Counted from the first letter of the stretch, positions 45,022 through 54,339 are shown. The stretch is DNA of 64,000 bases from Sediminibacterium sp. (GCA_030726065.1 JANREK010000035.1:1-64000); one strand, 5' to 3'. Notes: generated by a model from the letters alone, not told the origin. Made by a program: numbers and translations.

Positions 45022-46348
45022 ACTTTGGCAAAAAAATAATGATGTCGCATCTGCAGTTGAAAAATTTACTATTGGTAATGATCAAGCGATGGATCAATAC
45101 TTGGCATCCTATGATGTACTCGGTTCAATCGCACATATTACCATGTTATCGGAAGTTGGTTTATTGACAGCGGATGAATTGGTACAATTAAAAAAAGCAC
45201 TTGTTGAAATATACCAAACCATTCAAGATGGAAAATTTAAATTAGCACCAGGTGTTGAAGATATTCATTCTCAGGTGGAAATATTATTGACTTCTAAGTT
45301 GGGAGATGTTGGAAAAAAAATTCATAGTGCTAGAAGTAGAAATGACCAAGTTTTAGTTGATATTAAACTATTTCTTCGTTCGGAATTAATTCAATTAAGC
45401 GCTTCGGTGAACGATTTTTTCAAGTTATTACAAACAAAAAGTGAGTTACATAAAAATGACTTACTCCCTGGTTATACGCATTTGCAATTAGCGATGCCTT
45501 CTTCCTTTGGTCTTTGGCTAGGTGCTTACGCGGAAAGTTTGGTGGATGATATGACCATGCTGCATGCAGCTTATAATGTAGTTAATAAAAATCCTCTAGG
45601 TTCTGCTGCAGGTTATGGATCTTCCTTCCCAATTAATCGTACAAGAACTACAGAATTATTAGGTTTCGAATCCTTAAACTTTAATGTAGTGTATGCGCAA
45701 ATGGGCAGGGGCAAAGCGGAAAGAATTACTGCGATGGCCATGGCAAATATTGCAGACACTTTAGCTAAATTAAGCATGGATGCCTGTTTGTTTATGAATC
45801 AAAATTTTGGATTTATTCAGTTTCCTGATACCTTAACTACGGGTTCGAGTATTATGCCGCATAAAAAAAATCCGGATGTATTTGAGTTAATTCGTTCCTA
45901 TTGCAATCGGATTAAAGCATTGCCCAATGAAATCATGTTGATGACGACCAATTTGACATCAGGGTATCATCGCGATTTGCAACTTTTGAAAGAACATCTA
46001 TTCCCTGCCTTCAGCCAACTTAAAAATTGTATCGAGATGGCTTCTTTGATGATTGAAAATATGGAGGTTAAAAAAGATTTATTAGCAGATACTAAATACC
46101 AATATTTATTTAGCGTGGAGGAAGTAAACAAATTGGTAAATGCAGGCATGCCATTTAGGGATGCTTATAAGAAAATAGGTTTAGATATTGAAGCTGGAAA
46201 ATTTGCGTATACCACGGAAGTGAACCATTCGCACGAGGGAAGTATTGGGAATTTGTGTACCAGCGAAATTGCAGATCAGATGAAAACTATTCAAAGTAAA
46301 ATGGGTGCAGACAAGTTACAGGCTTGTTTAAGCCAGCTTTTGAAATAG
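45014..46348 (+). CDS. argH: Argininosuccinate lyase
   Basis: A 444-residue fumarase/aspartase superfamily member. The signature GSSIMPHKKNPD is present, plus HSARSRNDQVLVD and LPGYTHLQLAMPSSFG. It splits argininosuccinate into arginine and fumarate, the last step. It overlaps argE by 8 bases and closes the operon. No clear terminator follows before the FKBP promoter. Confidence 0.95.
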   Translation: MSKLWQKNNDVASAVEKFTIGNDQAMDQYLASYDVLGSIAHITMLSEVGLLTADELVQLKKALVEIYQTIQDGKFKLAPGVEDIHSQVEILLTSKLGDVGKKIHSARSRNDQVLVDIKLFLRSELIQLSASVNDFFKLLQTKSELHKNDLLPGYTHLQLAMPSSFGLWLGAYAESLVDDMTMLHAAYNVVNKNPLGSAAGYGSSFPINRTRTTELLGFESLNFNVVYAQMGRGKAERITAMAMANIADTLAKLSMDACLFMNQNFGFIQFPDTLTTGSSIMPHKKNPDVFELIRSYCNRIKALPNEIMLMTTNLTSGYHRDLQLLKEHLFPAFSQLKNCIEMASLMIENMEVKKDLLADTKYQYLFSVEEVNKLVNAGMPFRDAYKKIGLDIEAGKFAYTTEVNHSHEGSIGNLCTSEIADQMKTIQSKMGADKLQACLSQLLK

Positions 46349-46370
46349 TTTCTGAATATTGCCAAGATAG

Positions 46371-46403
46371 TTGGGTTTTGAATCCATTTCTGATGTATTT
46401 TTG
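46371..46403 (+). promoter_or_regulatory. Possible promoter of the FKBP gene
   Basis: TTG (46371-46373), 22-base spacer, TATTTTTG (46396-46403). The -7 element is good; the spacer is at the long end. About 40 bases separate the inferred start site from the ATG at 46449. Confidence 0.45.
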
Positions 46404-46448
46404 CCTCCTATCGAAATAAATTAATCGTTTCATTAACAAATGATAAGT

Positions 46449-47216
46449 ATGAAAAAAACCATATTCATATTGATTTCTTTTAGCATTGTTGGCGTTGGCT
46501 TTGCCCAAACAACAAAATCTGCTGTGGTAAAAGCAACTCCATTAAAAGCAGTAGCTGCAAAACCAGTAATCACCAATAAGGCGGCTGTTTCAAAAATAGC
46601 AACAGCGGCGACTGTAGTTTTAAAATCAGTAAAAGATAGTGCTTCCTACGCATTGGGTTTTCGTGTTGCACAAAGTATGAAAGGACAAGGCTTACAAGAC
46701 ATTAATATGGCCTTGTTTGACAAAGGATTTAGCGCAGGTGTAATTGCAAAGTCAATTATACCTGATAGCTTATTAGATGTTTGTATCAAAAAATACCAAG
46801 ATAATATGAGTCAAGAAAAAATCACATTCAACAAAGCAGTAGGAAAAGAATTTTTAGAAAGAAATGCAAAAAGACCAGGTGTTGTAAGCATGACCAATGG
46901 CATGCAGTATGAAGTAATGGTTGCTGGAACAGAATCTGTTAATCCCGCCTTATCAAACAAAGTGAAATGTCATTATCATGGCACTTTAATTGATGGATCA
47001 ATTTTTGACAGTTCAGTGCAAAGAGGTGAGCCAATTACCTTCCCGTTAAATGGGGTAATAAAAGGCTGGCAGGATGCTGTTCAGTTAATGACTGTGGGTA
47101 GCAAATGGAAGTTGTTTATTCCTTCAGAATTGGCTTATGGCGACCGTTCCGCTGGTCCATTTATCGGTCCAGGGATGACCTTAATTTTCGAGGTGGAGTT
47201 ATTAGGAATTGAATAA
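46449..47216 (+). CDS. Exported FKBP-type peptidyl-prolyl isomerase
   Basis: 255 residues from the ATG at 46449 (signal peptide about 1-20, ending GFAQ). A Lys/Ala/Val-rich low-complexity linker (about 21-58) precedes an FkpA-like helical dimerisation domain (SYALGFRVAQSMKGQGLQDINMALFDKGFSAG, about 67-150) and a C-terminal FKBP domain (VKCHYHGTLIDGSIFDSS..., GVIKGWQDAVQLM, ELAYGDRSAG, 165-255). It assists folding of exported proteins in the periplasm. It is monocistronic, with a strong terminator after it. Confidence 0.92.
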   Translation: MKKTIFILISFSIVGVGFAQTTKSAVVKATPLKAVAAKPVITNKAAVSKIATAATVVLKSVKDSASYALGFRVAQSMKGQGLQDINMALFDKGFSAGVIAKSIIPDSLLDVCIKKYQDNMSQEKITFNKAVGKEFLERNAKRPGVVSMTNGMQYEVMVAGTESVNPALSNKVKCHYHGTLIDGSIFDSSVQRGEPITFPLNGVIKGWQDAVQLMTVGSKWKLFIPSELAYGDRSAGPFIGPGMTLIFEVELLGIE

Positions 47217-47241
47217 GCCACACTTAAATTAAATATATTTT

Positions 47242-47281
47242 AACACCCCTAACTAGTGTACGCTTGTTAGGGGTGTTTTTG
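47242..47281 (+). terminator. Rho-independent terminator after the FKBP gene
   Basis: AACACCCCTAAC (47242-47253) pairs perfectly with GTTAGGGGTGTT (47266-47277), then more T. A 12-bp stem with a 12-base loop. Confidence 0.92.
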
Positions 47282-47328
47282 TAAATATTAAGTGGTAAAT
47301 TTGCCTATTCTATAAATCAAAGTAAACA

Positions 47329-48072
47329 ATGATTCAAAATTTTTTAAAAGTAGCTTTTTTTATTGTTTTGGTGTATGCCTGTAACCCAAACAATGTAAAA
47401 AATGATACTGCTATTGCACAATTAATGGATAGTGCGGGTATGCAAGGTAGTTTTGCCTTGCTTGAAAATGGAACTGAACAATTCACGATTCATAATTTGT
47501 CGAAGTATAAGGATTCTGCAGTCGCACCATCAAATACGTTTTTTATCATACCTGCATTAATTGGGTTGGACAAAGGCATTATAAACCATCATGATACTTT
47601 ATTAAATTTAAATGATTCGGCAGAATTGTATAAAGCCGTCATTGCCAAGATTGGTCGCCAACAAATTTTAAAAGTGTTGGACTCACTACATTACGGTAAA
47701 GGGATTGCAAGCGCAGACAGCACTCATTTTTGGGAAGATGGATCACTCGTAATTACGCCGGATGAACAATTGGGTTTAATTAAAAGGATTTATTTTAAAG
47801 AATTATTCTTTCAAAAAAAATCACAAGAACAATTAAAAAAAATAATTTTGATGGAAGATAATTCAAATTATCGTTTGAGTTACATTACTGGGGTAGATAC
47901 AACAGCAAATAAAAATACAGCATGGGTTTTAGGCTATGTGGAAGAAAATCAACACCCCTACTTTTTTGTATTAAATACCAAGGCGAACACATCAACTAAT
48001 TTAACTGATAATAATATTAAATTACTTAAGAAGATTTTATTACAACAGGGCTTTTTAAAAGGAACTAGGTAG
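47329..48072 (+). CDS. Lipoprotein with degenerate class D beta-lactamase fold
   Basis: A 247-residue lipoprotein (lipobox YAC18). The layout follows OXA-type beta-lactamases: SNTFFIIPALIGLDKGII corresponds to the STFK helix, FWEDGSLVITPDEQLGLIKRIY to the FWL-G-ISxxEQ helix, and YITGVDTT plus WVLGYVE...YFFVLN to the KTG strand. But Ser and Lys of STFK are Asn and Phe, and the Lys of KTG is Ile. About 30-40 residues between the first two blocks are missing. It should be unable to hydrolyse beta-lactams and may be a binding or sensor protein. A TAAATTTG -7 element is at 47296. Confidence 0.72.
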   Translation: MIQNFLKVAFFIVLVYACNPNNVKNDTAIAQLMDSAGMQGSFALLENGTEQFTIHNLSKYKDSAVAPSNTFFIIPALIGLDKGIINHHDTLLNLNDSAELYKAVIAKIGRQQILKVLDSLHYGKGIASADSTHFWEDGSLVITPDEQLGLIKRIYFKELFFQKKSQEQLKKIILMEDNSNYRLSYITGVDTTANKNTAWVLGYVEENQHPYFFVLNTKANTSTNLTDNNIKLLKKILLQQGFLKGTR

Positions 48073-48112
48073 CCTCCTTGTACGAAAATAATTAACTTTA
48101 CTTTTTTCTTTT

Positions 48113-50128
48113 ATGCAATACTATTGTAACTCATTAACCTCCTATCAACGCCTACTTACACGCGAAGTTAAAGTGGGTAATATCATTATTGGTAACGGTC
48201 AACCTATACGGGTTCAAACGATGACGACCACTGATACCATGGATACAGATTTAACAGTGGCTCAGGTCATCAAATGTATAAAGGCAGGCGCAGAATTATT
48301 ACGTATCACTGCTCCAAGTAAAAAAGAGGCTGAAAATTTAGCAAACATAAAGGCGGCTTTGAACGCGCAAGGCTATGATCTTCCTTTGGTCGCTGATATT
48401 CATTTTACACCCAATGCTGCCGAAATTGCAGCAACTATTGTTGCAAAAGTGCGCGTGAATCCAGGCAACTATGTTGACAAGAAAAAGTTTGAACAAATTG
48501 AATATACGGATGCGGAATATTTAGAAGAAATTGAACGTATTAGAGAAAGATTTACACCACTCGTTCTTATTTGCAAGGAACATGGAACCGCGATGCGTAT
48601 TGGAACCAATCATGGTTCATTGAGTGATCGTATTATGAGCAGGTATGGCGATACTGCCATTGGTATGGTAGAAAGTGCGATGGAATTTTTGCGCATTGCG
48701 CGAAGCTTGGATTATCACCAAATAATTTTAAGCATGAAGTCAAGTAATCCGCAGGTGATGGTGCAAGCTTATCGATTATTGGTACAACAAATGCAACAAG
48801 AGTTTAATGAATGTTATCCATTGCATTTGGGTGTGACGGAAGCAGGAGATGGGGAAGATGGACGCATTAAGAGTGCGATTGGTATTGGCATGTTATTAGA
48901 GGATGGTATTGGAGATACAATAAGGGTAAGTTTAACAGAGGATCCTGAATTAGAAATTCCTGTTTGTAAGGATTTGGTTAAAAGATATCCAGCGAATCGA
49001 ATGAAAGGGGTGCATCATATTCCAGAGATAGACCAACTTCCTTATTTGCCTTTTGAATTTAAAAAAAGAGTTACGCATTCGGTTTCCACTATTGGCGGTA
49101 AGCAGGTGCCAGTGGTCATTGCGGACTTTACACATAAAGCAACGATTACACCCGATGATTTAATCAGCATTGGGTATACCTATCATGTGGACACAGATAA
49201 GTGGACTATTTCCGATGTAGCAGCTGATTTTATTTATACGCCCAATGGCGTTATTGATTTTGATTTGCCTGGCACTTTGCGCGTCATTACCAAACCAGAG
49301 CAGTGGGAAACCGTGAATGACAGAACAAAATATTTACCATTATTTGATTTTAGAAATTATATCGCTGCACCGCGAAAAAGTGCCTTTATTAATTTTGTCA
49401 TGGTAGATTGTTATTGCACAAAAAACGGCATCAGGGATGAGCAGCTCATAGAAATTGCCAAAGATAAATCGGTCGTTTTTTGTTTGAGTAGTCAATTGGC
49501 TCATGCCATGCCTGCAGTGCGCCGAATGATTGTTCGATTGATGGATTTAAAAATTCAAAATCCAGTGATACTCATGACTGAAAGTGCTTGGTCGAGTGCA
49601 GACGAGCATTTGATTCATTTTGCTACAGAGACTGGGGCTTTATTCTTAGATGGAATGGGAGATGGGATTTGTTTGGGTGTAAGCGCTAAGGTGGCTGCCA
49701 ATGCAGAACAAAACAATGAATCAAGTAATGTATCGGGACGTAATTATTTTAACAATACTTCATTTGTACAATTTTTAAATACGATCAGTTTCGGAATATT
49801 ACAAGCGACGCGAACTAGAATTTCGAAAACAGAATATATTTCCTGCCCAAGTTGTGGCCGTACTTTATTTGAATTACAAGAAACCACCGCAAGGATTAGG
49901 GCAGTGACTAATCATTTAAAAGGGCTAAAAATTGCCATCATGGGATGTATCGTAAATGGCCCTGGTGAAATGGCGGATGCTGATTTTGGTTACGTTGGTA
50001 GTGGGGTTGGTAAAATTACTTTGTACAAAGGAAAGGAAATCATGAAAAGAAATATTGACAGTGCTATTGCTGTTGACGAACTAATTCAATTATTAAAAGA
50101 GCATAGTGCTTGGGTAGATCCCCAATAG
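48113..50128 (+). CDS. ispG: 4-hydroxy-3-methylbut-2-enyl diphosphate synthase, long form
   Basis: A 671-residue IspG (GcpE) of the methylerythritol phosphate pathway. The N-terminal TIM barrel (REVKVGNIIIGNGQPIRVQTMTTTDTMDT...) and C-terminal iron-sulfur domain (YISCPSCGRTLFELQ, MGCIVNGPGEMADADFGYVG with the third Cys) are complete. Between them (about 280-550) is the extra domain seen in plant, Chlamydia and Bacteroidota enzymes. It makes HMBPP using reduced ferredoxin or flavodoxin. The acyltransferase gene follows 23 bp after its stop and may be cotranscribed. Confidence 0.95.
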   Translation: MQYYCNSLTSYQRLLTREVKVGNIIIGNGQPIRVQTMTTTDTMDTDLTVAQVIKCIKAGAELLRITAPSKKEAENLANIKAALNAQGYDLPLVADIHFTPNAAEIAATIVAKVRVNPGNYVDKKKFEQIEYTDAEYLEEIERIRERFTPLVLICKEHGTAMRIGTNHGSLSDRIMSRYGDTAIGMVESAMEFLRIARSLDYHQIILSMKSSNPQVMVQAYRLLVQQMQQEFNECYPLHLGVTEAGDGEDGRIKSAIGIGMLLEDGIGDTIRVSLTEDPELEIPVCKDLVKRYPANRMKGVHHIPEIDQLPYLPFEFKKRVTHSVSTIGGKQVPVVIADFTHKATITPDDLISIGYTYHVDTDKWTISDVAADFIYTPNGVIDFDLPGTLRVITKPEQWETVNDRTKYLPLFDFRNYIAAPRKSAFINFVMVDCYCTKNGIRDEQLIEIAKDKSVVFCLSSQLAHAMPAVRRMIVRLMDLKIQNPVILMTESAWSSADEHLIHFATETGALFLDGMGDGICLGVSAKVAANAEQNNESSNVSGRNYFNNTSFVQFLNTISFGILQATRTRISKTEYISCPSCGRTLFELQETTARIRAVTNHLKGLKIAIMGCIVNGPGEMADADFGYVGSGVGKITLYKGKEIMKRNIDSAIAVDELIQLLKEHSAWVDPQ

Positions 50129-50151
50129 TATTGATTATAACAGGAAGCAAT

Positions 50152-51039
50152 ATGTATAATTTAGTGTATGCCTTTTTTTATCTTTTATCCTTACTACCAT
50201 GGCGTATTACGTATGTCGTTAGTGATTTTATGGCATTTCTTTTACAATACGTAGTTAGATATAGAAAACAGGTTATTGAAAATAATTTAATGATAGCGTT
50301 CCCAAAGAAATCGGCACCCGAAAGAAAAAAAATTGCAACAAAATTTTATCAAAATTTTACAGATTCATTTATTGAGACCATTAAATTGATTTCCATCTCT
50401 ACGTCCGAATTTGAAAAACGATTCACATCCAATGTAGAAGTATTAAATAAATTATATGAAACAGGGCAGCCTGTTCAAATAATGGCAGGACATTTTTTTA
50501 ATTGGGAATTTGCGAATTGGGGCGTAGCCAAATACGGAAAATATCCCTTTATTGGGGTGTATATGCCTTTGTCAAATCCCTATATTAATAATATAGTATT
50601 AAAAATGCGAGAGCGCTTTGGAAGTATAATGATTCCTGCAACACAATTTAAAACGCAGTTTCATAAATATGCTACGCAAGGAAATTATGCAATGGCTTTA
50701 GCAGCCGATCAAAATCCGGGTAGTCCAATGTCTGCATTTTGGGTCAATTTTTTAGGAAAACTAACCCCATTTGTTAAGGGACCCGAAAAGGGAGCTAAAT
50801 TAAATAATACAGCACAGGTGTTTGCCTATTTCCATAGTACTAAGCGTGGTTATTATCATTTGCAATATGAAGTCATGACTGTGTCGCCAAATTATTTCAA
50901 AGATGGGCAATTGACTGCATTGTATGTGAAAATATTGGAGGAGAAAATCAAACAAAATCCAGCAAATTATTTATGGAGCCATAAAAGATGGAAGTATGAA
51001 TTTGATCCTCAAAAACATGGAAATTTAGTGGTTGATTAA
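50152..51039 (+). CDS. LpxL/HtrB-type lipid A acyltransferase
   Basis: 295 residues from the ATG at 50152 (MYNLVYAFFYLLSLLPWRITYVV). The TTG start at 50110 would overlap ispG and is less likely. One N-terminal membrane helix, the acyltransferase H-x4-E motif GHFFNWEF (about 122-129) and downstream AADQNPGS match the LpxL family. It adds a secondary acyl chain to lipid A at the inner membrane. It ends 4 bp short of overlapping the convergent rhodanese gene; the two stops overlap by a few bases. Confidence 0.9.
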   Translation: MYNLVYAFFYLLSLLPWRITYVVSDFMAFLLQYVVRYRKQVIENNLMIAFPKKSAPERKKIATKFYQNFTDSFIETIKLISISTSEFEKRFTSNVEVLNKLYETGQPVQIMAGHFFNWEFANWGVAKYGKYPFIGVYMPLSNPYINNIVLKMRERFGSIMIPATQFKTQFHKYATQGNYAMALAADQNPGSPMSAFWVNFLGKLTPFVKGPEKGAKLNNTAQVFAYFHSTKRGYYHLQYEVMTVSPNYFKDGQLTALYVKILEEKIKQNPANYLWSHKRWKYEFDPQKHGNLVVD

Positions 51040-51707
51040 AGCGCGTCTAAGGGATCGTTCGCTTTTTTTTCCTTAGTCACTTCGATCGTGAACTTATCCT
51101 TAAGTTGTAATATGCTTTGCCAGCCTCCTTTTACAACTCTATTATTATGAATACCTTCTTTTTTTAATATACTAGCCGCGAGCGTGTTAGTTTCACCATC
51201 TTCACTGATAATATAAATATTAAAATGTTCATCTAACTCAGACATACTGCCAGGATCAGTGAATTCCAATAAGGGGAGGTGTATAGAATTTTTAATATGG
51301 CCAAGATTATATTGTTCCTCGCTCCTGATATCTAATACCATCAAGAATTCATCAAATGGAATATCCATCGCTAATTCATCCGCTCCCACTACAATCACTA
51401 AATCATAACGCTTGTCTGCATTCAGCCAAGTAGCAAAGCCACCTTCCAACCAGCCTTTGATATTGCTGAATCCTAATTTTTCAAAATAAGCCATGGCAAT
51501 TTTTTCATTGTCATCTGCACCAATAAATAATAATGGATGTTCAAAAGATAATAAACCTAAGGCCGCTGCTTGATGAATGATCTCAGGTTTAAAATGAATT
51601 GAACTAGGGATAAAGCCTTCTAAAAAGGAAGCTTCATCCCTAGTATCAATAATGAATGCATTTTCTTGGGTTAGGAATTGCTGAAATTGCGCGACAGATA
51701 AAGACAT
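51036..51707 (-). CDS. Tandem rhodanese-like protein without cysteine
   Basis: A 223-residue protein with two rhodanese folds. Domain 1: AFIIDTRDEASFLEGFIPSSIHF...NIKGWLEGGFATW (about 17-92). Domain 2: LMVLDIRSEEQYNLGHIKNSIHLPL...RVVKGGWQSI (about 122-205). The loops that hold the catalytic cysteine read LLFIGADDN and IYIISEDGETN, and there is no cysteine anywhere in the chain. It cannot form a persulfide by the standard mechanism. The pair of domains resembles the C-terminal half of metallo-beta-lactamase/rhodanese fusions. It follows the ArsR gene by 2 bp. Confidence 0.82.
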   Translation of the reverse strand: MSLSVAQFQQFLTQENAFIIDTRDEASFLEGFIPSSIHFKPEIIHQAAALGLLSFEHPLLFIGADDNEKIAMAYFEKLGFSNIKGWLEGGFATWLNADKRYDLVIVVGADELAMDIPFDEFLMVLDIRSEEQYNLGHIKNSIHLPLLEFTDPGSMSELDEHFNIYIISEDGETNTLAASILKKEGIHNNRVVKGGWQSILQLKDKFTIEVTKEKKANDPLDAL

Positions 51708-51709
51708 AT

Positions 51710-52045
51710 TTATCCTACTAAATTTTCTACAAATTGGTTCACTTGTTCCAATCTTGCATAATCCACAGTGTAAAAAATAAATTTGCCTTCGCGAATAGTA
51801 CTTACAATACCTGCTCTTCTTAATATCGCTAAGTGTTGAGAAGCAACCGATTGTTCTAATCTTAATTTTACATAGATTTCAGTAACAGTTACTTTTTTTT
51901 GCTCATCGATAAGTTTAACGATTTGTTGTCTGAGCTTATGATTTAATGCTCTTAAAATCATTGCCGCTTTTTTTGCGTGCAATAAATCAACCTTCAATGA
52001 ATTGGATCCATTGCTAAGTTGAAGTGTTGGGAGTGATTGGTTCAT
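51710..52045 (-). CDS. ArsR-family winged-helix regulator
   Basis: A 111-residue protein with the ArsR HTH: ILRALNHKLRQQIVKLIDEQKKVTVTEIYVKLRLEQSVASQHLAILRRAGIVSTIREGKFIFYTVD (about 31-96). It has no cysteine, so it does not sense metal or persulfide through Cys as SmtB, SqrR or BigR do. It is cotranscribed with the Cys-less rhodanese gene, which may be the ligand-sensing partner; that is inference. Confidence 0.9.
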   Translation of the reverse strand: MNQSLPTLQLSNGSNSLKVDLLHAKKAAMILRALNHKLRQQIVKLIDEQKKVTVTEIYVKLRLEQSVASQHLAILRRAGIVSTIREGKFIFYTVDYARLEQVNQFVENLVG

Positions 52046-52135
52046 GAGATATGTTTTGGGGGTTAAAACTATAAAAGCGGTACAATTTACTTATTTTATT
52101 CTATTTAGTTCATTTTTTTATTATATATATTTTAT

Positions 52136-52166
52136 TAAAAATGGGAGTGTTGCGCTCCTATTTTTA
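52136..52166 (-). terminator. Hairpin terminator after tsaB
   Basis: TAAAAATGGGAG (52136-52147) pairs with CTCCTATTTTTA (52155-52166, one G-T pair). Nearly symmetrical, so it could act on either strand; position favours minus-strand transcripts from tsaB. Confidence 0.6.
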
Positions 52167-52223
52167 AAATTATCTGACAATGTTGCAAGTCAAAGTTTTA
52201 ACAATAATGCTAGAAATAATTGC

Positions 52224-52940
52224 TTATTTGATGAGTGGTTTTTGGTAGTAGTCTTTTAGGTAGGCCGGACCACTGTATGCTAGGTCCTCAAAATCATTTG
52301 CCTTAAATTTATCTACTGCCAAGGCAGCCATATTATCAATGGAGTAGGAGCAGTCCAGAAATAGGGGTAATTTATTATGAAAATCAGTGTGTTGTGTCAA
52401 AATTTTAGTTTTGGCCACACCCGATCCGATACAGATTATTGGTCCGTTGCTGAGTAATGAATGCAATAGGGGTTCATCCAAAATAATGGCTTTTTCAGGG
52501 GCAAGGTAGTCAAGCGAGCTATTATAAATTGCACCGAAAATTTCCATCCTTCGAGCGTCAATCATTGAAAACACTTGCAGTTGTTTATCATCCAACAGGT
52601 CATTTCTAGTTTCAATCAAATGACCAATAGCGGCCTTGGCTAATAAGCTGAGGGTAGAAAGTCCAATTAAGGGTTTATTTAAGGCAAATGCCAAACCTTT
52701 GGCGCTGGCAAGTCCAACCCTTAATCCTGTATAACTACCCGGGCCCATGGTAACTGCAATAGCATCAATGTCTTTAAGTTGCAATGCTGTTGCCTTACAT
52801 AATTCTTCTACACTCGCTTGCACAAACTCCCCATGCGTATTTGATAGGTTGTTTTGTTTTGATGCAATGACTTGGAGGCCTTGGCTGATTCCAATCAGGG
52901 CATCTGGACCTGCAGTATCAATATGAAGAATGGTATTCAC
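52224..52940 (-). CDS. tsaB: tRNA threonylcarbamoyladenosine biosynthesis protein TsaB
   Basis: A 238-residue ASKHA-fold protein. N-terminal ILHIDTAGPDALIGI, then NTHGEFVQASVEELC and the conserved MGPGSYTGLRVGLASAKGLAFAL (about 66-88). It pairs with TsaD, TsaE and TsaC in making t6A37 on tRNAs reading ANN codons. Length is typical. It stands alone and is divergent from ridA. Confidence 0.93.
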   Translation of the reverse strand: MNTILHIDTAGPDALIGISQGLQVIASKQNNLSNTHGEFVQASVEELCKATALQLKDIDAIAVTMGPGSYTGLRVGLASAKGLAFALNKPLIGLSTLSLLAKAAIGHLIETRNDLLDDKQLQVFSMIDARRMEIFGAIYNSSLDYLAPEKAIILDEPLLHSLLSNGPIICIGSGVAKTKILTQHTDFHNKLPLFLDCSYSIDNMAALAVDKFKANDFEDLAYSGPAYLKDYYQKPLIK

Positions 52941-53014
52941 TATTTGTAATTGTTTTGCAAAAATAGGCGGTGAATTGATAGAAAAATAAGAAATTGCGCA
53001 TAATAATTAATTAT

Positions 53015-53401
53015 ATGCCAAAACAAATCATTCAAAGCAACAAAGTCCCTACACCTATTGGGCCTTATAGTCAAGCTGTCATCTCCAATGGATTTTTATT
53101 TGCGAGTGGTCAAGTAGCTTTTAACCCGGCAACTGGGGAGCTTGTTTTAACTGATATTTTATCAGAGACCAAACAGGTCATGGAAAATATTAAAGCCGTT
53201 TTGGACGAAGCTAAATTAAGCTTTGCCCATGTGGTTAAAACGAGTATCTTTTTAAGTGATATGCAATTGTTCGCACAAGTGAACGAAGTGTATGCAAGTT
53301 ATTTTTCTGCTGATTTTCCTGCACGTGAAACGCTTGCAGTGAAAACTTTACCTCGTAACGTAAATGTTGAAATAAGTATTACTGCAGTAGTGGATTTGTA
53401 G
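53015..53401 (+). CDS. RidA family reactive intermediate deaminase
   Basis: 128 residues from the ATG at 53015 (MPKQIIQSNKVPTPIGPYSQAV). The RidA/YjgF trimer fold is clear: GPYSQAVISNGFLFASGQVAF, VMENIKAVLDEA, VVKTSIFLSDM, and FPARETLAVKTLPRNVNVEI with the catalytic arginine before ETL. It hydrolyses 2-aminoacrylate and related enamines formed by PLP enzymes. Convergent with the epimerase-like gene, with stops 3 bp apart. Confidence 0.95.
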   Translation: MPKQIIQSNKVPTPIGPYSQAVISNGFLFASGQVAFNPATGELVLTDILSETKQVMENIKAVLDEAKLSFAHVVKTSIFLSDMQLFAQVNEVYASYFSADFPARETLAVKTLPRNVNVEISITAVVDL

Positions 53402-53403
53402 TT

Positions 53404-54339
53404 TTATTTAACGGCTATTTGATAATTGGTTTCAAAAATAATATTTTCTTGGGGCTTCACTATGTGGAGCCCTATTTTATTATTAAAGGCATTAGGCGCG
53501 CCGCTTAAATTTTCAATCGCAATACTTTTTCTATCTGGAGGCGTAAACAATTGTAGATATGGATAAAGCGAAGATGGATTTATATTTAAAATAAATTTTT
53601 CGTTTTGCAAAGTGCAGGAACTATTTTCTGCACTTAGTTCATAGCCATCATCTAGTTGCAAATCCCCAATTTTTAAACCCTTGCTAAAGCGATCATCTGC
53701 AATCATATTTCCAGTAGGGAGTAAGTCGCCATCGTATTCCATTTTTCCTTTGCTCGAAAATTGTAATGTACAATGGTCAATACTTTCGCCTAATGTAAAG
53801 TAAGGATGCCAACCGTCAACGATAGGAATAGAAACGGTTGCATCATTAATAATTGTCGTTTGCACTGAAACCTTATTATTTTTTTCTAAGATCCATTTTA
53901 CATGCATTGTGAAAGGAAATGGATAACCTTTATCACTAGCATGATAATGATGCACTAAAATAACAGCCGCCTGATGTTCATTTGCTTCAGTGGCTTGTAC
54001 TATAAAATCAGCATCATACATGATCCCATGTATTGCATGTTCGCCCATATAAAAACGATCCATGGTATAGTTTGTATTTAAATGGGCGTATTGGCCTTTG
54101 TATAATCGACAAACGTAGGGGCTCATTTTTGCACTTCTAAATCCTTGGCTTTCAAATTCCTTAGCAGCATCTAATGTGTTACCCATGATAAATTGCTGGG
54201 ATTCGCCCCCTTGACGTAAAAGCCAACTGTTTATAAGGGCTCCTATTGTCAAAATATCGATCGTTACCCCCAATTCAATGTCTAGTAATTGAATCAATGC
54301 AACATGATTGACTGTATTCTGCTTGATCTGAAACTGCAT
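53404..54339 (-). CDS. Aldose 1-epimerase-like protein
   Basis: A 311-residue beta-sandwich protein of the galactose mutarotase superfamily. Features: SWLLRQGGESQQFIMG, YVCRLYKGQYAHLNTNY, AIHGIMYDADF (aligned with the substrate histidine NxxHG of epimerases) and VDGWHPYFTLGE. The His in HGIMY and HPYF fit the usual active-site pair. It may interconvert anomers of a sugar, but the family also includes binding proteins; the substrate is unknown. It has no neighbouring sugar gene. Confidence 0.8.
   Translation of the reverse strand: MQFQIKQNTVNHVALIQLLDIELGVTIDILTIGALINSWLLRQGGESQQFIMGNTLDAAKEFESQGFRSAKMSPYVCRLYKGQYAHLNTNYTMDRFYMGEHAIHGIMYDADFIVQATEANEHQAAVILVHHYHASDKGYPFPFTMHVKWILEKNNKVSVQTTIINDATVSIPIVDGWHPYFTLGESIDHCTLQFSSKGKMEYDGDLLPTGNMIADDRFSKGLKIGDLQLDDGYELSAENSSCTLQNEKFILNINPSSLYPYLQLFTPPDRKSIAIENLSGAPNAFNNKIGLHIVKPQENIIFETNYQIAVK

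Noticed and set aside
46500..46630. Lys/Ala/Val-rich stretch in the FKBP gene as a possible DNA repeat
   Set aside because: It is a low-complexity linker without an exact nucleotide repeat unit.
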